NCBI GenBank assembly: GCA_031772625.1
Contig: CM062810.1
Location: forward strand, 869,445,650-869,509,649
Reading direction: 5' to 3'
DNA: 64,000 nt
From: Pinus tabuliformis
Taxonomy: Eukaryota; Streptophyta; Pinopsida; Pinales; Pinaceae
Shown here: in pieces, positions 1-11,974 of the stretch
Position numbering within the stretch: the stretch's first letter is position 1
How the letters are laid out: every line of letters starts with the position of its first letter
The notes under the pieces: model-generated
Databases searched by the model: none
Seen by the model: only the letters and a program-made list of their open reading frames with translations
Told to the model about the DNA's origin: nothing
Position numbers and translations under genes: made by a program

Positions 1-2008
1 CAATAAGCTACAACTCACCTGATCACCACCCTACCACCCTATAGAAGAATAAAAGAAGAAGAAGACACACTACACCATAACCCAAACTATGACACAACCA
101 CCTAATGATGATCCTAGACCTCCTGACACTACCTCTTCAACTCTTGGCAGATAGACACTTGTACAACTTTTATAATGATGCTTTTACAATGACTTTGTAT
201 AATGATACTTTTACAATGATTGTATGCAGTGCTTCCCACTTGAAGACTTCATGTGGTGAACTTCTTGTTGTTTTTCTACACCTTGATTGTTGCTCTTGTC
301 ATGCTACCCTTTCTCACTCTTCAGACCATTAGATTATGCATTGAGTCTTCTCTTGATGAATATATAATACCTAGTAAAAGTCTTCAAAGAAATACCCATG
401 ACATGACAAGAGCAAAACTTACCTCATCTTGCAGAACATATGTCAGTGCTAAACAAAAAAAACAAATTAGAATACAAAGAAACTAATGAAACTAAGAGAT
501 GAACATGCATATATAGAACATACTTACTTGTAGCTTACCTCTGTTGCACCATTTTTTTGCACCTTGGTCTTTGCTGCCCTAGAAATTATGGTCCTTTGCA
601 CCCCTTGACAACACTTGATCTAGTTTTTCTTGCCTTCTAGGAGCACGAAATTTAATCTGATGTATCTATATGATTTTAGATGCCCAACATATGATCTTCA
701 GTATTGTAGATTCCCTCTGAGTCTTCTTTCCAATGCCACAGGTCGGACCCGATTTGGACTCTTCAAAACAAAGTTACGCCCAATCTCTTACAATTACCTA
801 ATTATGGACTAGTTGAGTAGAGCAAATTTGTATGACATGTCGCATGTCATTGTTTTCTCCTTAGGCACTAAAATTGATACACAAAAAACTATAGTTCATG
901 CTCTATCTACCACTTTTTACAAAATTCCAATCCTTTTCTGAGAGAGAGAGTTATGATAATTTTCCCAAGATCACTTCTTTGAGATGAAATTCGGAAGCCT
1001 GCAAAAACCCTAACTTCCATAGACCATATCTTCGAAAATATAGCGAACCAAGATCTTAAATTCGGTCATGATGTTCATCAGGATTGTGAATCAAATGGGT
1101 TTTCATTTCAGAATCTAAGAATTCACAGAAATGACGTTATAGAGAAAATCCCATGATCGCTACTTTTTAAGGATATATGAGATTTCTTTTTATACAGTTG
1201 AGAGGGGCTTCTATAGAGAATGTTGGAGGGATTTAGAAGCTTAAAAAATTATTAATTATTCACTATTAAATGTCAAAAACCAATTATGATTGCCATTCCA
1301 CAACCCCATAGGGTTTTAGCCTACTAAGTAGGGTTACTAACTTCGAACATGAATATCTCTCAAACCGTGAAGAATTACTTGGTGAGCCATATATCAATGG
1401 AAACATCTCGACGAGTAGAATCTATCTAGAAGATCCTTGACTCAAAATATAGTAAGTTTTCAAGTTAAAAGTACCTTGAAATATTAGGGTAACCCCTGGT
1501 GCTGCTTGGGTTGACATCAATGACAACCTTAGATCACCTTTAGACCAACAACTCTAGACCTCTCTACTTATACAACTAAAGTCCCCAACGACTTCTTTAA
1601 AATTAGGGAGGTTCGGCTCCCAAACTTGAGATAAACTAGCTCTTTGTCTCTAACTTTCTCAACTACCTTCTAATCCTGATGACTTGGCTGCTTGCACTCT
1701 GAGGTGGTTTGATAAATGGAGGAATATTCGAATGGGGGAGAAGTAAATGAGGAGGATTTACCTCCTACAATCCCTCTCCCTTGTCCCATTCAAGTTTCAA
1801 CCTTATTCTTTGCCAAAATTTCTTGATTTCATCCTTCAAACCTGCATTCAATGAATATTAGTCCATTGGGGATGATATCCCACTCTAACTCATCTCATAA
1901 ACAAAATATAATAAAAAACATGTAATAAGTTGTGAGAAAAGTTTGTTTGACTAAGCTAGGAGGTGAATTAAGGCCCATATAATTACGCAATGATGAGACT
2001 CATCATCA
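1..2008 (-). other. AT-rich stretch with no gene; possible LTR of a minus-strand retroelement
   Basis: No open frame here looks like a real protein; the short ORFs have no recognisable domain. A C-rich run just to the right (2009-2022) reads on the minus strand as a purine tract followed by TGATGATGAG. This stretch could therefore be the 3' LTR of the minus-strand element whose additional ORF ends at 2066. The other LTR edge is not visible, so the assignment rests only on position and on the parallel with element Y, where the additional ORF is also followed closely by a purine tract and LTR. Confidence 0.3.
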
Positions 2009-2022
2009 CCCCCTTACTAAAA
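2009..2022 (-). promoter_or_regulatory. candidate polypurine tract
   Basis: On the minus strand this reads AGTAAGGGGG-like purines directly followed by TGATGATG, the expected order for plus-strand priming at a 3' LTR. It lies about 45 bases beyond the end of the minus-strand ORF at 2066. No LTR pair is visible to confirm it. Confidence 0.3.
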
Positions 2023-2065
2023 GTGTTGCTTGTCCTCTGAGAAACTCAATCAATATCCATCTCCT

Positions 2066-3303
2066 TCATAGCTTAGTGGCCTCCCTGACATCCCATGCCT
2101 TTTCTGTAGTTTCCTCTTCATGTTCATAGAAACCCGCTTTCTTTTCTAACTCCTCGCACTTCCTCCTTTCTTCTTCTTCCTTCCTTCCTTCTAGCATTCC
2201 TAAGAGTAGTGGTGGACTAAATTTCAAGCCAATCCAATTGACTTTAAGCCTTTGCATAGATTGCTTGTACATGGGTGTCATGTTCAGTGCTTCACTCATT
2301 CTTTCAGGAGAGTGGTACTCTCTTATCTTTAAGTTGTCTGACAATGTGTTCCATCTCGTTAGGCCAGCATGTATGCTGTCATTCCCTAACGACTTGAACA
2401 TGTCCTCAAAATGTGAAATTGCTTGCTCTTGGGTAGCAAGATACCTAGGTGCAAGTTGAGGATCATTTGCAATTAAATTATGTGTGTTGATGAGAGACAT
2501 TGGATTGGACTGCTTAGCTCTAATCATAAGAGGTTTTGCTTGTTCTCTTGCCAATATCCTCTTCATTTCTGCAACACCTACTTCCTCATGGTTCATCCAT
2601 GATGCCAAAGCCATCAACTGTAAATCTCCTAGCTTGGCATTAGGGTACCATACATTCATGTCTGTTAAGGCCATGTTATGAAAATAAAACTTAGACATCT
2701 TGGCCCTATCTTCTAGTGTTCTCTGATTACAAAGATCAATGAACTACCTGTAGTCCTGAAATGGCATAGTGCCCCTCTATGCCAGGGTCTTAATTTGGAA
2801 TTGCATCCACTATTCCTTAATGTATAGGGAATAGGATTTATCTGGCATCCTACATTGGAGTGATTCCAAAGAGAAACTGGCCATACCTGTCAATTGGTTC
2901 TCTCCTTCTTGTAGTTGCCCTTTCAACCATGCATTTTCTATCTCTATTTGATTTCTCATTATGACCTCTCTGTCTCTCAAGCTACTTAGTTCTCTACCCA
3001 TCTCCTTGAGCTTCTCCTCCATGTGACCAATGTCTTCCAGCCCCTTGGATTTTTCAATCTACATCCATCAATGAGTTCTGGCTCTCTCCTTCTCAAGCTC
3101 AAAAAATAGTGGAATAGAAAATTTTTGTGGAGTGACCCTGTCCCCTTTAATAAATCTGTAGTAAGAATCAAGGTTAGGTTTGGGGTTAGGTTCCTTTAAC
3201 TCTGTGTCCTCTTCTTTGGTTCCTTGTTGTATGCTTCCCTCCTTATCCAATTTTTTATTCTCCTGTAAGTTTAACAAAGTATCCTATAGGACTACTTCAG
3301 CTT
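2066..3303 (-). pseudogene. 3' half of a retroelement additional (env-like) ORF, coiled coil
   Basis: Three consecutive minus-strand open stretches (3277-3068, 3022-2810, 2698-2066) look like pieces of one decayed protein. The middle one is a heptad-like coiled coil with many Glu, Leu and Arg. The last, of 210 residues, ends in a basic/acidic tail with a run of Glu and Arg. I recognise no catalytic motif. The upstream half of the same reading direction resumes at 6377-7631, and the two are separated by the hAT-like insertion at 3312-6368. By position and composition it resembles the additional ORF that lies between pol and the 3' LTR in Tat/Athila-type Ty3/gypsy elements, such as the one in Y at 25659-28880. 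Several stops and shifts show it is dead. The function of such ORFs is not settled. Confidence 0.5.
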
Positions 3304-3311
3304 CCTGTAGG

Positions 3312-6300
3312 CATAGAAAATTTTAGGGGTGAATGTTCGCCCTTTGGTGAAATTAAGGGGTTTTAAATTTTTAGTGGGCGAATATTTGTATCATAGTACA
3401 GTTTTACAAATCACCTCAAATAGCCCACCTTATTTTAAGGGAGAGGGTAAAAAAGGTAAATTTAGCCCTTGAAATTAGGAGTTACAACCTTCCATTCGCC
3501 CATTTTCAAGAATAGGTTTTATTTAAGTGAATCCTATGGGACAAAGGCCCAAATACCATATTTATAAAAGAGATATGGTAAATTAATAAAAATATAAATA
3601 AATGAGAGGTAATTTTTTGGTGAATCTCTCACCAAGCATGGCGAATATTTTACTCAATTATAAAATCTTGTAAGATCTTGGTATTACCATGAGTTGATAC
3701 CATGGGTTATCATAAATCTGGAGTTTAAAACTTAGTGTTAGTAATTTATAAAAATTAATAAAATTAATAGTTGATTTTTATTTTATTTTTTATTTTAACC
3801 AAGCTAAAATGTTTAACATACATTAAATTACAACATCCATTTTTACTCTTATCCACTAAGCCCCGAGAGGGATCAAATATTTTTTCACTCTATGCTAGTT
3901 TGCATATCACGATATTTGATACCTCTCGGGGGTTAATAGATCCAGAGTAAAGATGGATCTATGCTGGTTTAATTCCCCCATTTAAATAGGTTACATTCAA
4001 TGTGAATACCATGGGTCAATACCATGTGCCATTTTGGTGAATACCATGGGTCAATACCATGTGCCATTTTTATTTTTATTAATACTAATATTAGGGTTAA
4101 TAATGTTTTTTTTGCATGGTATTAATAACAATCTAGTCCTTGGTATTTGTCCCATAGTATTTTTCCCATAGGTTTCACCTAAATATAACACATTTTTTTA
4201 TTGTTCCCAAATATAAGGTGAGTTATGGAGTAAATATAAAAAAAAATGTTTTATTTGTTTACCATACCTCTCGTTTATTTATATTATTATTAATTTACCA
4301 TACCTCTTTTACAAATATGGTATTTGGCCCATAGGATTCACTTAAATAAAACCTCTTTCTTGAGCCTTCATAAATAGAATGAGGGTTATGGACTAAACAT
4401 AAAAAGAGGTTTTATTTATTTACCATACGTCTAGTTTATTTATATTTTTATTTATTTAGCATACCTTTTGAGTAAGTATAAAAACACGTTTTATTTATTT
4501 ACCATACCATTTACCGTACCTCCACTTTACTTATATTTTTGTTTGTTTACACCCTTGCATGTATATAAGGTGACTTATGGAGTAAATATAAAAAATGTTT
4601 TATTTATTTACCATACCTCTCATTTATTTATATTTTTATTAATTTACCATACCTCTTTTATAAATATGGTATTTGGCCCATAGGATTCACTTAAATAAAA
4701 CCTATTCTTGAAAATGGGAAAATGGATTCACTTAAATAAAATCTATCCTTGAAAATGGGCGAGTGGAAGGTTGTAACTCCTAATTTCAAGGGCTGCATTT
4801 ACCTTTTTTACCCTCTCCCTTAAAATAAGGTGGGCTATTTGAGGTGATTTGTAAAAATGTACTATGATATAAAATATTTGCCCACTTGAAATTTAAAACC
4901 CCTTAATTTCGCGAAAGGGCGAACATTCGCCCCTAAAATTTTCTATGATCCTATGGGCCAAATACCATATTTGTAAAAGAGGTATGGTAAATTAATAAAA
5001 ATATAAATAAATGAGAGGTATGGTAAACAAATAAAACATTTTTTATATTTACTCCATAAGTCACCTTATATTTACGAACACTCAAAAAATGCGTTATATT
5101 TAGGTGAAACCTATGGGCAAAATACTATGGGACAAATACCATGGACTAGATTGTTATTGATACCATGCAAAAAAACATTATTAACCCTAACATTAGTATT
5201 AATAAAAATAAAAATGGCACATGGTATTGACCCATGGTATTCACCAAAATGGCACATGGTATTGACCCATGGTATTCACCTGGAATGTAGCCTATTTAAA
5301 TGGGGGAATTAAACCAGCATAGATCCATATTTACTCTGGATCTACTAACCCTCGAAAGGTATCAAATATCGTGATATGCAAACTAGCATAGAGTGAAAAA
5401 ATATTTGATCTGATCAAGAGTAAAAATGGATGTTGTAATTTAACGTATGTTAAACATTTTAGCTTGGTTAAATAAAAAATAAAATAAAAATCAACTTTTA
5501 ATTTTATTAATTTTTATAAATTACTAATAGTAATTTCTAAGCTCCAGGTTTATGATAACCCATTGTATTGACCCATGGTAATACCATGGTATTCATGTGA
5601 GCATAGACTATTTAAAGGGGAAATTCTATCATCTTAGATCCATCTTAATTCTGGGTCTACCAAGTGCTCAAAGGGATAAATATATTTCTTCCCCCTAAGA
5701 GTGGTAGATGTGGAGTTAAGATGGATATAGGTTGGTTTTTATGATAATGAAGATATTAAATAGACTTAGGAAATTATATTGTAAAAAAATCTTAAGGTGA
5801 ATGGTTAAAGCATAGACATTGGATAAGTATATTTATATACTTATGTTTTAAACTGAAACAAATCCAGGGAAGGAATGGATTTATTGCACTAGTCATCCTT
5901 CTATAACTTTCCAACATATGTTGTAGTAAACAGATTGTAATTTGGGTAATTTTTCTAATTGCAAATAGGAACATACTTGTGTATTGGCAGGGTGGTTACG
6001 AGGTCCCTAGAAGTGATGAATTTGAATTTTTCTTGGTTTTATATATAGTATTAGGTTTTTTCTCATGCTTTCTATGAATGGCACGGGTGAATTTTATCCT
6101 ACACCACTAGGTTATCGATATGTAATTTTCGTAATTTTTATTTCCAAAGATATTTTAAAGAAATGCAATGATTTCATTTGTGTATTCAATAAACACAAGA
6201 TTTTATAATTGAGTAAAATATTCGCCATGCCTGGTGAGAGATTCGCCAAAAAATTATATATACATATCATATTATTGATAAAATCACCTTCCATTTTTCC

Positions 6301-6368
6301 TATATACCATGGAGATTCACCCATTTATTATACATGTAAATTTAGGGGGGTTCTTAAAATTTTCCCTG
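3312..6368 (+). mobile_element. hAT-like non-autonomous DNA transposon, copy A
   Basis: The element begins CATAGAAAATTTTA and its other end, read inward, is CAGGGAAAATTTTA. The shared GAAAATTTTA and CA..G termini fit hAT inverted repeats. It is flanked by CCTGTAGG (3304-3311) and CCTGTAGA (6369-6376), an 8-bp target duplication with one mismatch; 8 bp is the hAT length. The same ends occur in copy B at 57929-62876. No transposase frame is visible. Inside are large inverted repeats, many ATACCATGG words and a short tandem duplication near 3998-4072. Compared with B it lacks a 2.9 kb central segment (junction at an ACAA word near 6197) and carries an extra inverted block (3613-4947). It splits the minus-strand additional ORF of 2066-7631. 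Confidence 0.75.
3613..4947 (-). repeat. inverted partial copy of the hAT-like element inside copy A
   Basis: Read on the minus strand, this block starts at 4947 with the element's own left end (CATAGAAAATTTTAGGGG). It runs through the same order of segments as copy B and ends near 3613 in sequence matching the element's right part (compare 6205-6257). Copy A therefore holds a head-to-head duplicate of itself, and the sequence matching 3680-4350 occurs again inverted at about 4955-5600. No target duplication brackets the block, so a replication or repair template switch is more likely than a separate insertion. Confidence 0.6.
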
Positions 6369-6376
6369 CCTGTAGA

Positions 6377-7631
6377 CCATGCAATGTATCTTGTAGGATT
6401 ACTTTTCCTTTGGATGAGGTGGATCTAGTTATAGGCCTTCTCACATAGGTGATAGGACAATTAGGAGGAGGCATTTTCTCCTACTGTTTGGGTGAGTTCT
6501 CAATCACAATGGGAATTTTGGTTGGTGTTTATGGTTTCCCCTGACTTATCTTGTGCTTTTCCTTGTCTTGAAAAATAAGGGGGTCTGCCTCTTTTTTTTT
6601 CCTTTCTGTTTGATAGGGGTGCTAATAGTAGTGAGGGCAGTTGTTGCTTCTCTATCCGTGGCCTCTGGAGACACCCTAGGTGACTCCTCCTTATCTTTTG
6701 CCTCATCTTTTTTATTGTCCTTTTCCTCTCCTCTTCTCCTTCTAGCTCCTCATATTGTTTATCAGACTCTTCTTTGTCATCTTCCTTTATTTCCTCATCA
6801 TTCTCTTTCTCTTTCTCCTCTTATTCTTCATCTTCCTCCTCATCTATCTCACCTTCATCCTGCTCCTCTTCTTCTACCTCTGCTTCAATCTCTTCATCTA
6901 TTTTCATTGACAGTAGGACTAACATCATATGTGAGAGCCCTAATGTCCTCCTCTATCGGCATGTCTTTGAAGATTGACCATTAGATAGGAATTTTGAGGT
7001 TTTGGAGGGAATCTTCTATGATGATTTTAATTAACCGATGATGAGCTAATTGTCGGGAACTTCCCTCTTCCACCTTTATGCTTGTGTGTATCAGTGATTG
7101 CAGAAGGAAGTATGGTATGTTGAGCCTATGGTGAGGAGGTGTTCTTGCTCCAAACCTCAACTCTTTAAGAAGCCTAAAGTGATATCCATATACCACACTA
7201 TACCTACCCTCACATGTTGTGTATTTGATAAGTTCGTAGCTGACCTCATTCCACAGATATGGCTACCTTTCTCTCCTTACTCCATTCTTGTCCTCAATGG
7301 GTTCCTCACCTTCTAAAAAGAATTTCCTCTTGGAAATCTGGCTATCTCCCTTGTCTTCCTTCCTCCATGGTACTCCTAGAGGAAGTGGTGTAACTCTACT
7401 GATGAGGTCAGGGGTGAGCTCTATGGAGAGGAATTTTACCACAATAGTGGCATGGACTCTGGTAAGTGGAAGGAGGGAGAGAGCAAACTCTCAGGCCACT
7501 TCATCATCATACCCTCTTAAGTTTTCAAAATACCCCATCCAATTATGCCTTATGAAGATTTCTAGCACATGAGGGTGCGGTTGAATTCTCACCGTGTTAA
7601 TGGGCTCCCTTCTATTAAACCATCCTGTCAT
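6377..7631 (-). pseudogene. 5' half of a retroelement additional ORF (plant transposon-type domain)
   Basis: Read from an ATG at 7631 on the minus strand, a nearly continuous frame begins MTGWFNRREPIN and shows conserved-looking blocks (RLLKELRFGARTPPHHRLNI near 7140; SRQLAHHRLIKIII near 7040). It then turns into a long Glu/Asp-rich stretch at 6900-6700. In-frame stops occur, for example near 7490 and 7285. The plus strand here gives only serine-rich shadow frames. The blocks resemble the putative plant transposon protein domain found downstream of pol in Tat/Athila-type elements, with a xHHxLIK motif also echoed in Y at about 26460. The frame continues past the hAT insertion into 3303-2066, giving roughly 830 codons in all. 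No enzyme motif is seen. Confidence 0.55.
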
Positions 7632-8463
7632 CTTGGTTTGTCAATTTTGAGGAAATTAGATGGTTGATACAATTGTTAAATTCAGCAGTAAATAATTGAA
7701 ATGACTGTGTGGACAATTCCCTTACACAGCTGCCAAATTCACTCAACTAGAGGATTTCTTGTTCAATTTACTTGGAAAAAGGGAAGTGCTTATAGATCCT
7801 ACCTCTCCATAGTGTTTGTTGTGGCCAACCCCCATGCTTTCCCCTCTAGAACTCCTCTCAACCAATCCTATAGACTATCTCTTTGTATCTTGTAGGAATC
7901 CTGTGTGGAATCTTGTAGGGTTTCCTGTGTAATCCTGTGCAGAAAAACGATGGAGCTTCTTTTCTGTAGGTGGCCTAGGTATAAGAGTGACTTTGGTAAG
8001 AGTGAGCCTTGAGGAAATGCATGCATGAATGCATGGGGATCAACATATATTTCTTCTTATGGCCGAATTATGTGAGGTGTTGTGCTGGCAATGGAGGTAC
8101 GTTTTCTATTTTTGGACCATTGATCCCCGCTACCACCTCATCACTTTTGCCTTTTGGTTATTCAATTTTTTTATATATGCACTTGGTTAGGTAGTCTCTC
8201 TGTTACAGAATGCATAGATGGTTTCAATATGATTACTTTGAATGTTAAGTTATTATCCCTTGCTCTCTATACTTTAATATGGTTTCCATGGTATCATATT
8301 CCAACCCTTCTTTAACATAGGTTGTGGCACACCTGGGGTGAGACTCCTTACCCGTCCCATGTAAGGGGGAACTATCAGCATTGTTCTACACTAAAATACA
8401 GTCTTTTTGGCCCCTTGCGCCAGAGGCTGGGGTCTTAACCCTGTTGCTATTTCTGTGCCAACA
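7632..8463 (+). other. non-coding stretch; probable 3' part of the 5' LTR of element X
   Basis: No gene is seen. The right edge ends in TGTGCCAACA and is followed two bases later by a primer-binding-site-like run, so the last part of this stretch is probably the end of X's 5' LTR. I could not place the LTR start. A short set of similar words (TGTGGAATCTTGTAGG, TGTGTAATCCTGTG) recurs around 7890-7945. Confidence 0.35.
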
Positions 8464-8465
8464 AA

Positions 8466-8482
8466 TGGTTGCATTGTCAGGG
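8466..8482 (+). promoter_or_regulatory. candidate primer binding site of element X
   Basis: TGGTTGCATTGTCAGGG lies just after a CCAACA terminus. It is a close variant of the Y site at 30339 (TGGCGTCGTTGCCAGGG), which also follows CCAACA. Such sites prime minus-strand DNA from a tRNA. The match is degenerate. Confidence 0.45.
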
Positions 8483-9149
8483 CCTGAAATTCAAAAAGAG
8501 GGTTTAGGATATGGTATCGAGGATCTTTAAGAAAGAACTATGGAACTAGTGGGATGAGTAAGTGGATTAGTTTGTTTCTTAGCAAGCTCAACTCTGCTAT
8601 AGAATTGTTGTGAAATTGAAGGACAGAATCTTGTATTCAGAACTGACGAGTGATCAGTACAAGATCTTCTAGTGCAAATTTCGAGTAGAATTTTACAACT
8701 CGTTGCAGAGATTGCAGGTGAAATGGAGGTCCAATGGATAAAATTTGTCTCATCACAACTGGACTCGAGAATATCTCAATGCAATACATCATCTTGACAC
8801 ATATCCAATGAGGGCAGTAAATTTATGGGTACATTAGGCTTGGAGGAAGTCCTAGAGGATGATATGTATTTTTTTATACAAAGACTGTTTACTGAAGATA
8901 ATTCATACAAAAGAATCAATGATCCACCCCCCCAAAGCTTAGGTAGTGTCTCCCCCAACCTTCCCCTGGTACTCGATAACAAGCTTGACAAATTCCTTTC
9001 TATGTTGATAAAAAATATAAGAGTTCAAAGTGTGCATGTTAATTAAAAGTACTAGTAGTGGTGGAAATAGTAGTAGCAATACGAGCTTGAAAGAATATTT
9101 ACAACTAGGATCGCAAGGATTTGTTCTTTTAGCACAGACTCGGTGAAAA
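8483..9149 (+). other. untranslated leader of element X
   Basis: No coding frame is recognised between the primer-site candidate and the gag-like frame starting near 9150. Nothing else stands out here. Confidence 0.35.
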
Positions 9150-10330
9150 ATGGAGGGATCACTCACAACGTATGATGAGTTCTCCGGTAGGGGGAATGAA
9201 GATGTAGAACAACATTGGTATCTATGGGAGCCCATCTGGAGATCCTCCCAAACACCTAATAATGTGAAGCTAATTGAATTTGAGACCACTCTCAGGGAAA
9301 GGGCCTTGAGGTGGTTCATAAAATGGTTAGATTTACACCATAACCCAACTATGGATGATGTCAAAAGAGAATTTCCACAAGAATTCAAACTACCTGAAAC
9401 TGATCAGCAAGGGTTGTCAGAGTTGTGGGAGATAAAGCAACAGGAGGGAGAGACCACATGGGAACTAATGTAAACATTTAAGGATGAAATCAGTAAAATT
9501 AGTTACCTAAGAGACTTGAATCACTAAATATATTGGTTTATCAAAGCATTATTACCCCTCACTGATACACCATTATCGCAACACAAGATAGACACACTGC
9601 AGGATGCTCTCAAGCAAGAAAATCATATAGAAGTTATGGCAGGGTACCTACACAAATACCAGACGGGAGAATCATCGCATGATCCATATATCTTGGGTCT
9701 TGAACATAAAATTGCATGTCTAATAGAGAAGTTGAAGGATCTACAACCGGCCTGCCCAGTGAAACCGAATGTGTGGTCCACAAATTACTTGATGGAAGGT
9801 CATGTTTCTACAATGCTCAAGGTTGCGGGGCAGGGGGACCACATCTACTCCAGGGGGACCACCTACGCCTACGCCCATAGTGGGATTCATGTTGGAAGGA
9901 TTGGAAGAGTTGTATCCTGACTACAACCAATCGGATTACTGTGAATTATGTAAGGGGTATGGACACTCTCCTTATCTATGCCCAATATTACAAAATTACT
10001 CCAATGTTCCAAATAACAATTATTTTGAGTTATGTGATTCCATAACGCACCACCTTGACCAATGTAGATCATTATATGCTCCAACATATAGGTTAGACCG
10101 CGTAAGCTTCCCAGTCAATGAGATTTCTCAAGGAGGGAAAGGAGGAGGAATAAGGGAGGGAGGGGCAGGAGGTAGAGGCCCAGTTTTCTATTACAACTGT
10201 GACCAAGAAGGACATGTTGCATGAAATTTGTTGCTACCAAGGAATCCCTGGTGCTCTTAGTGTAGGGTCAATGCATATGCAACAGAGGATTGTTTAGAGA
10301 TTTTTTCAAGATGGGAGGAGCAGAACTAGC
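9150..10330 (+). pseudogene. gag: Tat-like Ty3/gypsy gag with zinc-knuckle array (element X)
   Basis: The frame 9150-9473 has a retrotransposon gag core (RERALRWFIKWL, then FPQEF), which builds the virus-like particle in the cytoplasm. After a stop it continues to about 9905, then shifts frame. The 9930-10330 part has a C-rich nucleocapsid: an intact CELCKGYGHSPYLC knuckle (CX2CX4HX4C), then knuckles that have lost a cysteine (FELCDSITHHLDQC; YYNCDQEGHVA) and a fourth near 10250. A glycine/arginine-rich linker at 10135-10180 lies between them. Multi-knuckle gags of this kind are typical of Tat-lineage elements. At least two stops and one frameshift make it a pseudogene. Protease follows downstream in the same direction. 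Confidence 0.65.
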
Positions 10331-10779
10331 AGAGGGGAGAGAACTTGATTAATGCAGAGCCAAGAGTAACAAAAACATCAACCTATCAAATATTAATATA
10401 GTCACACGCAGAGGAAAAATGAATAGGGTTGATTGAGGAAACACAGACTAGCCCATAATCACTAGACTGGCCTCCCTAAAGAGCTCATGTAACCCTGAGC
10501 AACAAAAGCATTATTACAAGGAGGCAACAAACGTTTTTGACAATATGACCAAAGTCACAAGGCTACAAATGGGGCAGGCAGAGTTTCATAGAGTTAAGAG
10601 CCTAGAACTTCCACAATCCACAATTGTATGACCTATCGAGGAATGGTTTAGTCTATTCATGCAAATCACGAATGACAACCATATTTTAGGGAATTTGTAG
10701 AAAATTTTGAATCCGACCATCCTAGAGGAGGAGGTTGAGGGAGGATTTTTCTCTACTAACTTGCCCGAATTACACACTA

Positions 10780-11330
10780 GTAGACTATAAAGGAACAAGA
10801 AGATTACATGCATATAATTCAGAGTTGATGCTCAGATTGCAAGATTTCAGATCAAGGACACTGTGTGAGATATTGGCTCTGATATCAACATCATACCAAG
10901 GAAAATGTGGGCGACACTGGAGAAACCTCAATTGTCGTTCTCACCAATCTAGTTGAGGATGGTGAATGAGTATTGTATACTTCTAATTAGGAGACTCGAG
11001 GATGTAGAAGTGGATGTATAAGGGGTAAAGATCCATGAATATTTAAAAGTAATAGAGATTATGGGAGAAAAGGTTCTTTATCCAGCACAGCTCGATATAG
11101 ACTGGGCATTGTAAATTTACACTATAGTTTACTTAAAGAAGGAACTAATGACTTTTGAGGTAGAAGGAGTAAGTGTTATTCAACCTCTATACTTGTATCA
11201 GGGACCAAGATTCACAGAACCAATAGATGACAGAGAAGAGCCACGGATGTTAGATCATCTTTACAAGTTGACAACAGGTAAAAGGGATGACTACATGAAC
11301 CCAATAGTTGAATGATATGTTAGCTAGAGA
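10780..11330 (+). pseudogene. retroviral-type aspartic protease region of element X
   Basis: Around 10860-10900 the plus frame contains DIGSDINIIPRKMW, matching the D-T/S-G active site followed by the conserved N-I-x-P-x-x-x-W of Tat-type proteases. A second conserved block, VIEIMGEKVLYPAQLDIDWA, lies at about 11050-11110. The enzyme would cleave the gag-pol polyprotein. The active-site threonine reads as isoleucine, and the frame is interrupted by several stops, so it is dead. It lies between the gag/zinc-knuckle region and a second gag-like domain, the order seen in Tat-type elements. Confidence 0.6.
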
Positions 11331-11436
11331 AGTATTCAGTGTTCAAAGGTTGGCTCAGAAAACGCATGGCAAGATTGGCAGCAGAGTGGATATGAGATCA
11401 ACACTAGATGTTGCATTGCAATATGTTAGGTCATGA

Positions 11437-11960
11437 ATTGGATTGGCACGAAGCTAAGGGACTTACCTATCTTTAATGGTATAGACTCAGTAAATTCATT
11501 TCTCATTAGGATTGATGCAACTGTTATTAAAGAGCATAAAATATTGTTACTAAACGTCGCATTGTAAGTGACACCGATACGATGGTGGGGAGTTCACCAC
11601 AACTACCTCTGCAACTATAAGAAGATGAAGAAAGAAATGGAAGTAAGGTTTAGACATGAGGGGGAGCACCCTTAAGAATTTGTAAAGTACTAAGGGGACT
11701 TCAACCCTTGACATCACATGAAAATTTGTAAGGACAGATGGAACCGGGAAGGAGTTCTGAAGGAGTTATGGGTACATCGATTAATACATACCTTGGGAAC
11801 CTTTCCAAAATCCTAGTATGTACAGGAAGAAATAAAGAGGAAAATGGGAGATTGGGATAGCTTGCATGATTATTTTTTCAACATCTTCTCTTTCTCAAAC
11901 TATGAAAGGAGGTTGACTGAGGGATTACAGGCTGTCAAGCAAATTTTGCTCACATCAGGT
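11437..11960 (+). pseudogene. second gag-like domain between protease and RT (element X)
   Basis: The frame starting near 11437 reads LRDLPIFNGIDSVNSFLIRI, then PIRWWGVH near 11580 and KELWVHRLIHTLGTFPKS near 11770. These are the hallmarks of a retrotransposon gag capsid domain: a F-x-G-x-x-x-x-x-x-F start, an RWW block and a LWVHRFIHTL-like helix. It lies downstream of the protease and upstream of RT, so X had two gag-like modules. A comparable extra domain is known in some plant Tat-type elements. Scattered stops are present. Confidence 0.5.
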
Positions 11961-11974
11961 CAACTAATGGATGG

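Noticed and set aside
3312-6368. Mutator-like element (foldback, long inverted repeats)
   Set aside because: The target duplication is 8 bases in both copies and the ends are CA(G/T)(G/A)G-like, which fit hAT better than the 9-base duplication of Mutator.
6553-6984. Serine/leucine-rich plus-strand ORF
   Set aside because: It is the complement of an acidic Glu-rich stretch in the minus-strand additional ORF and has no domain of its own.
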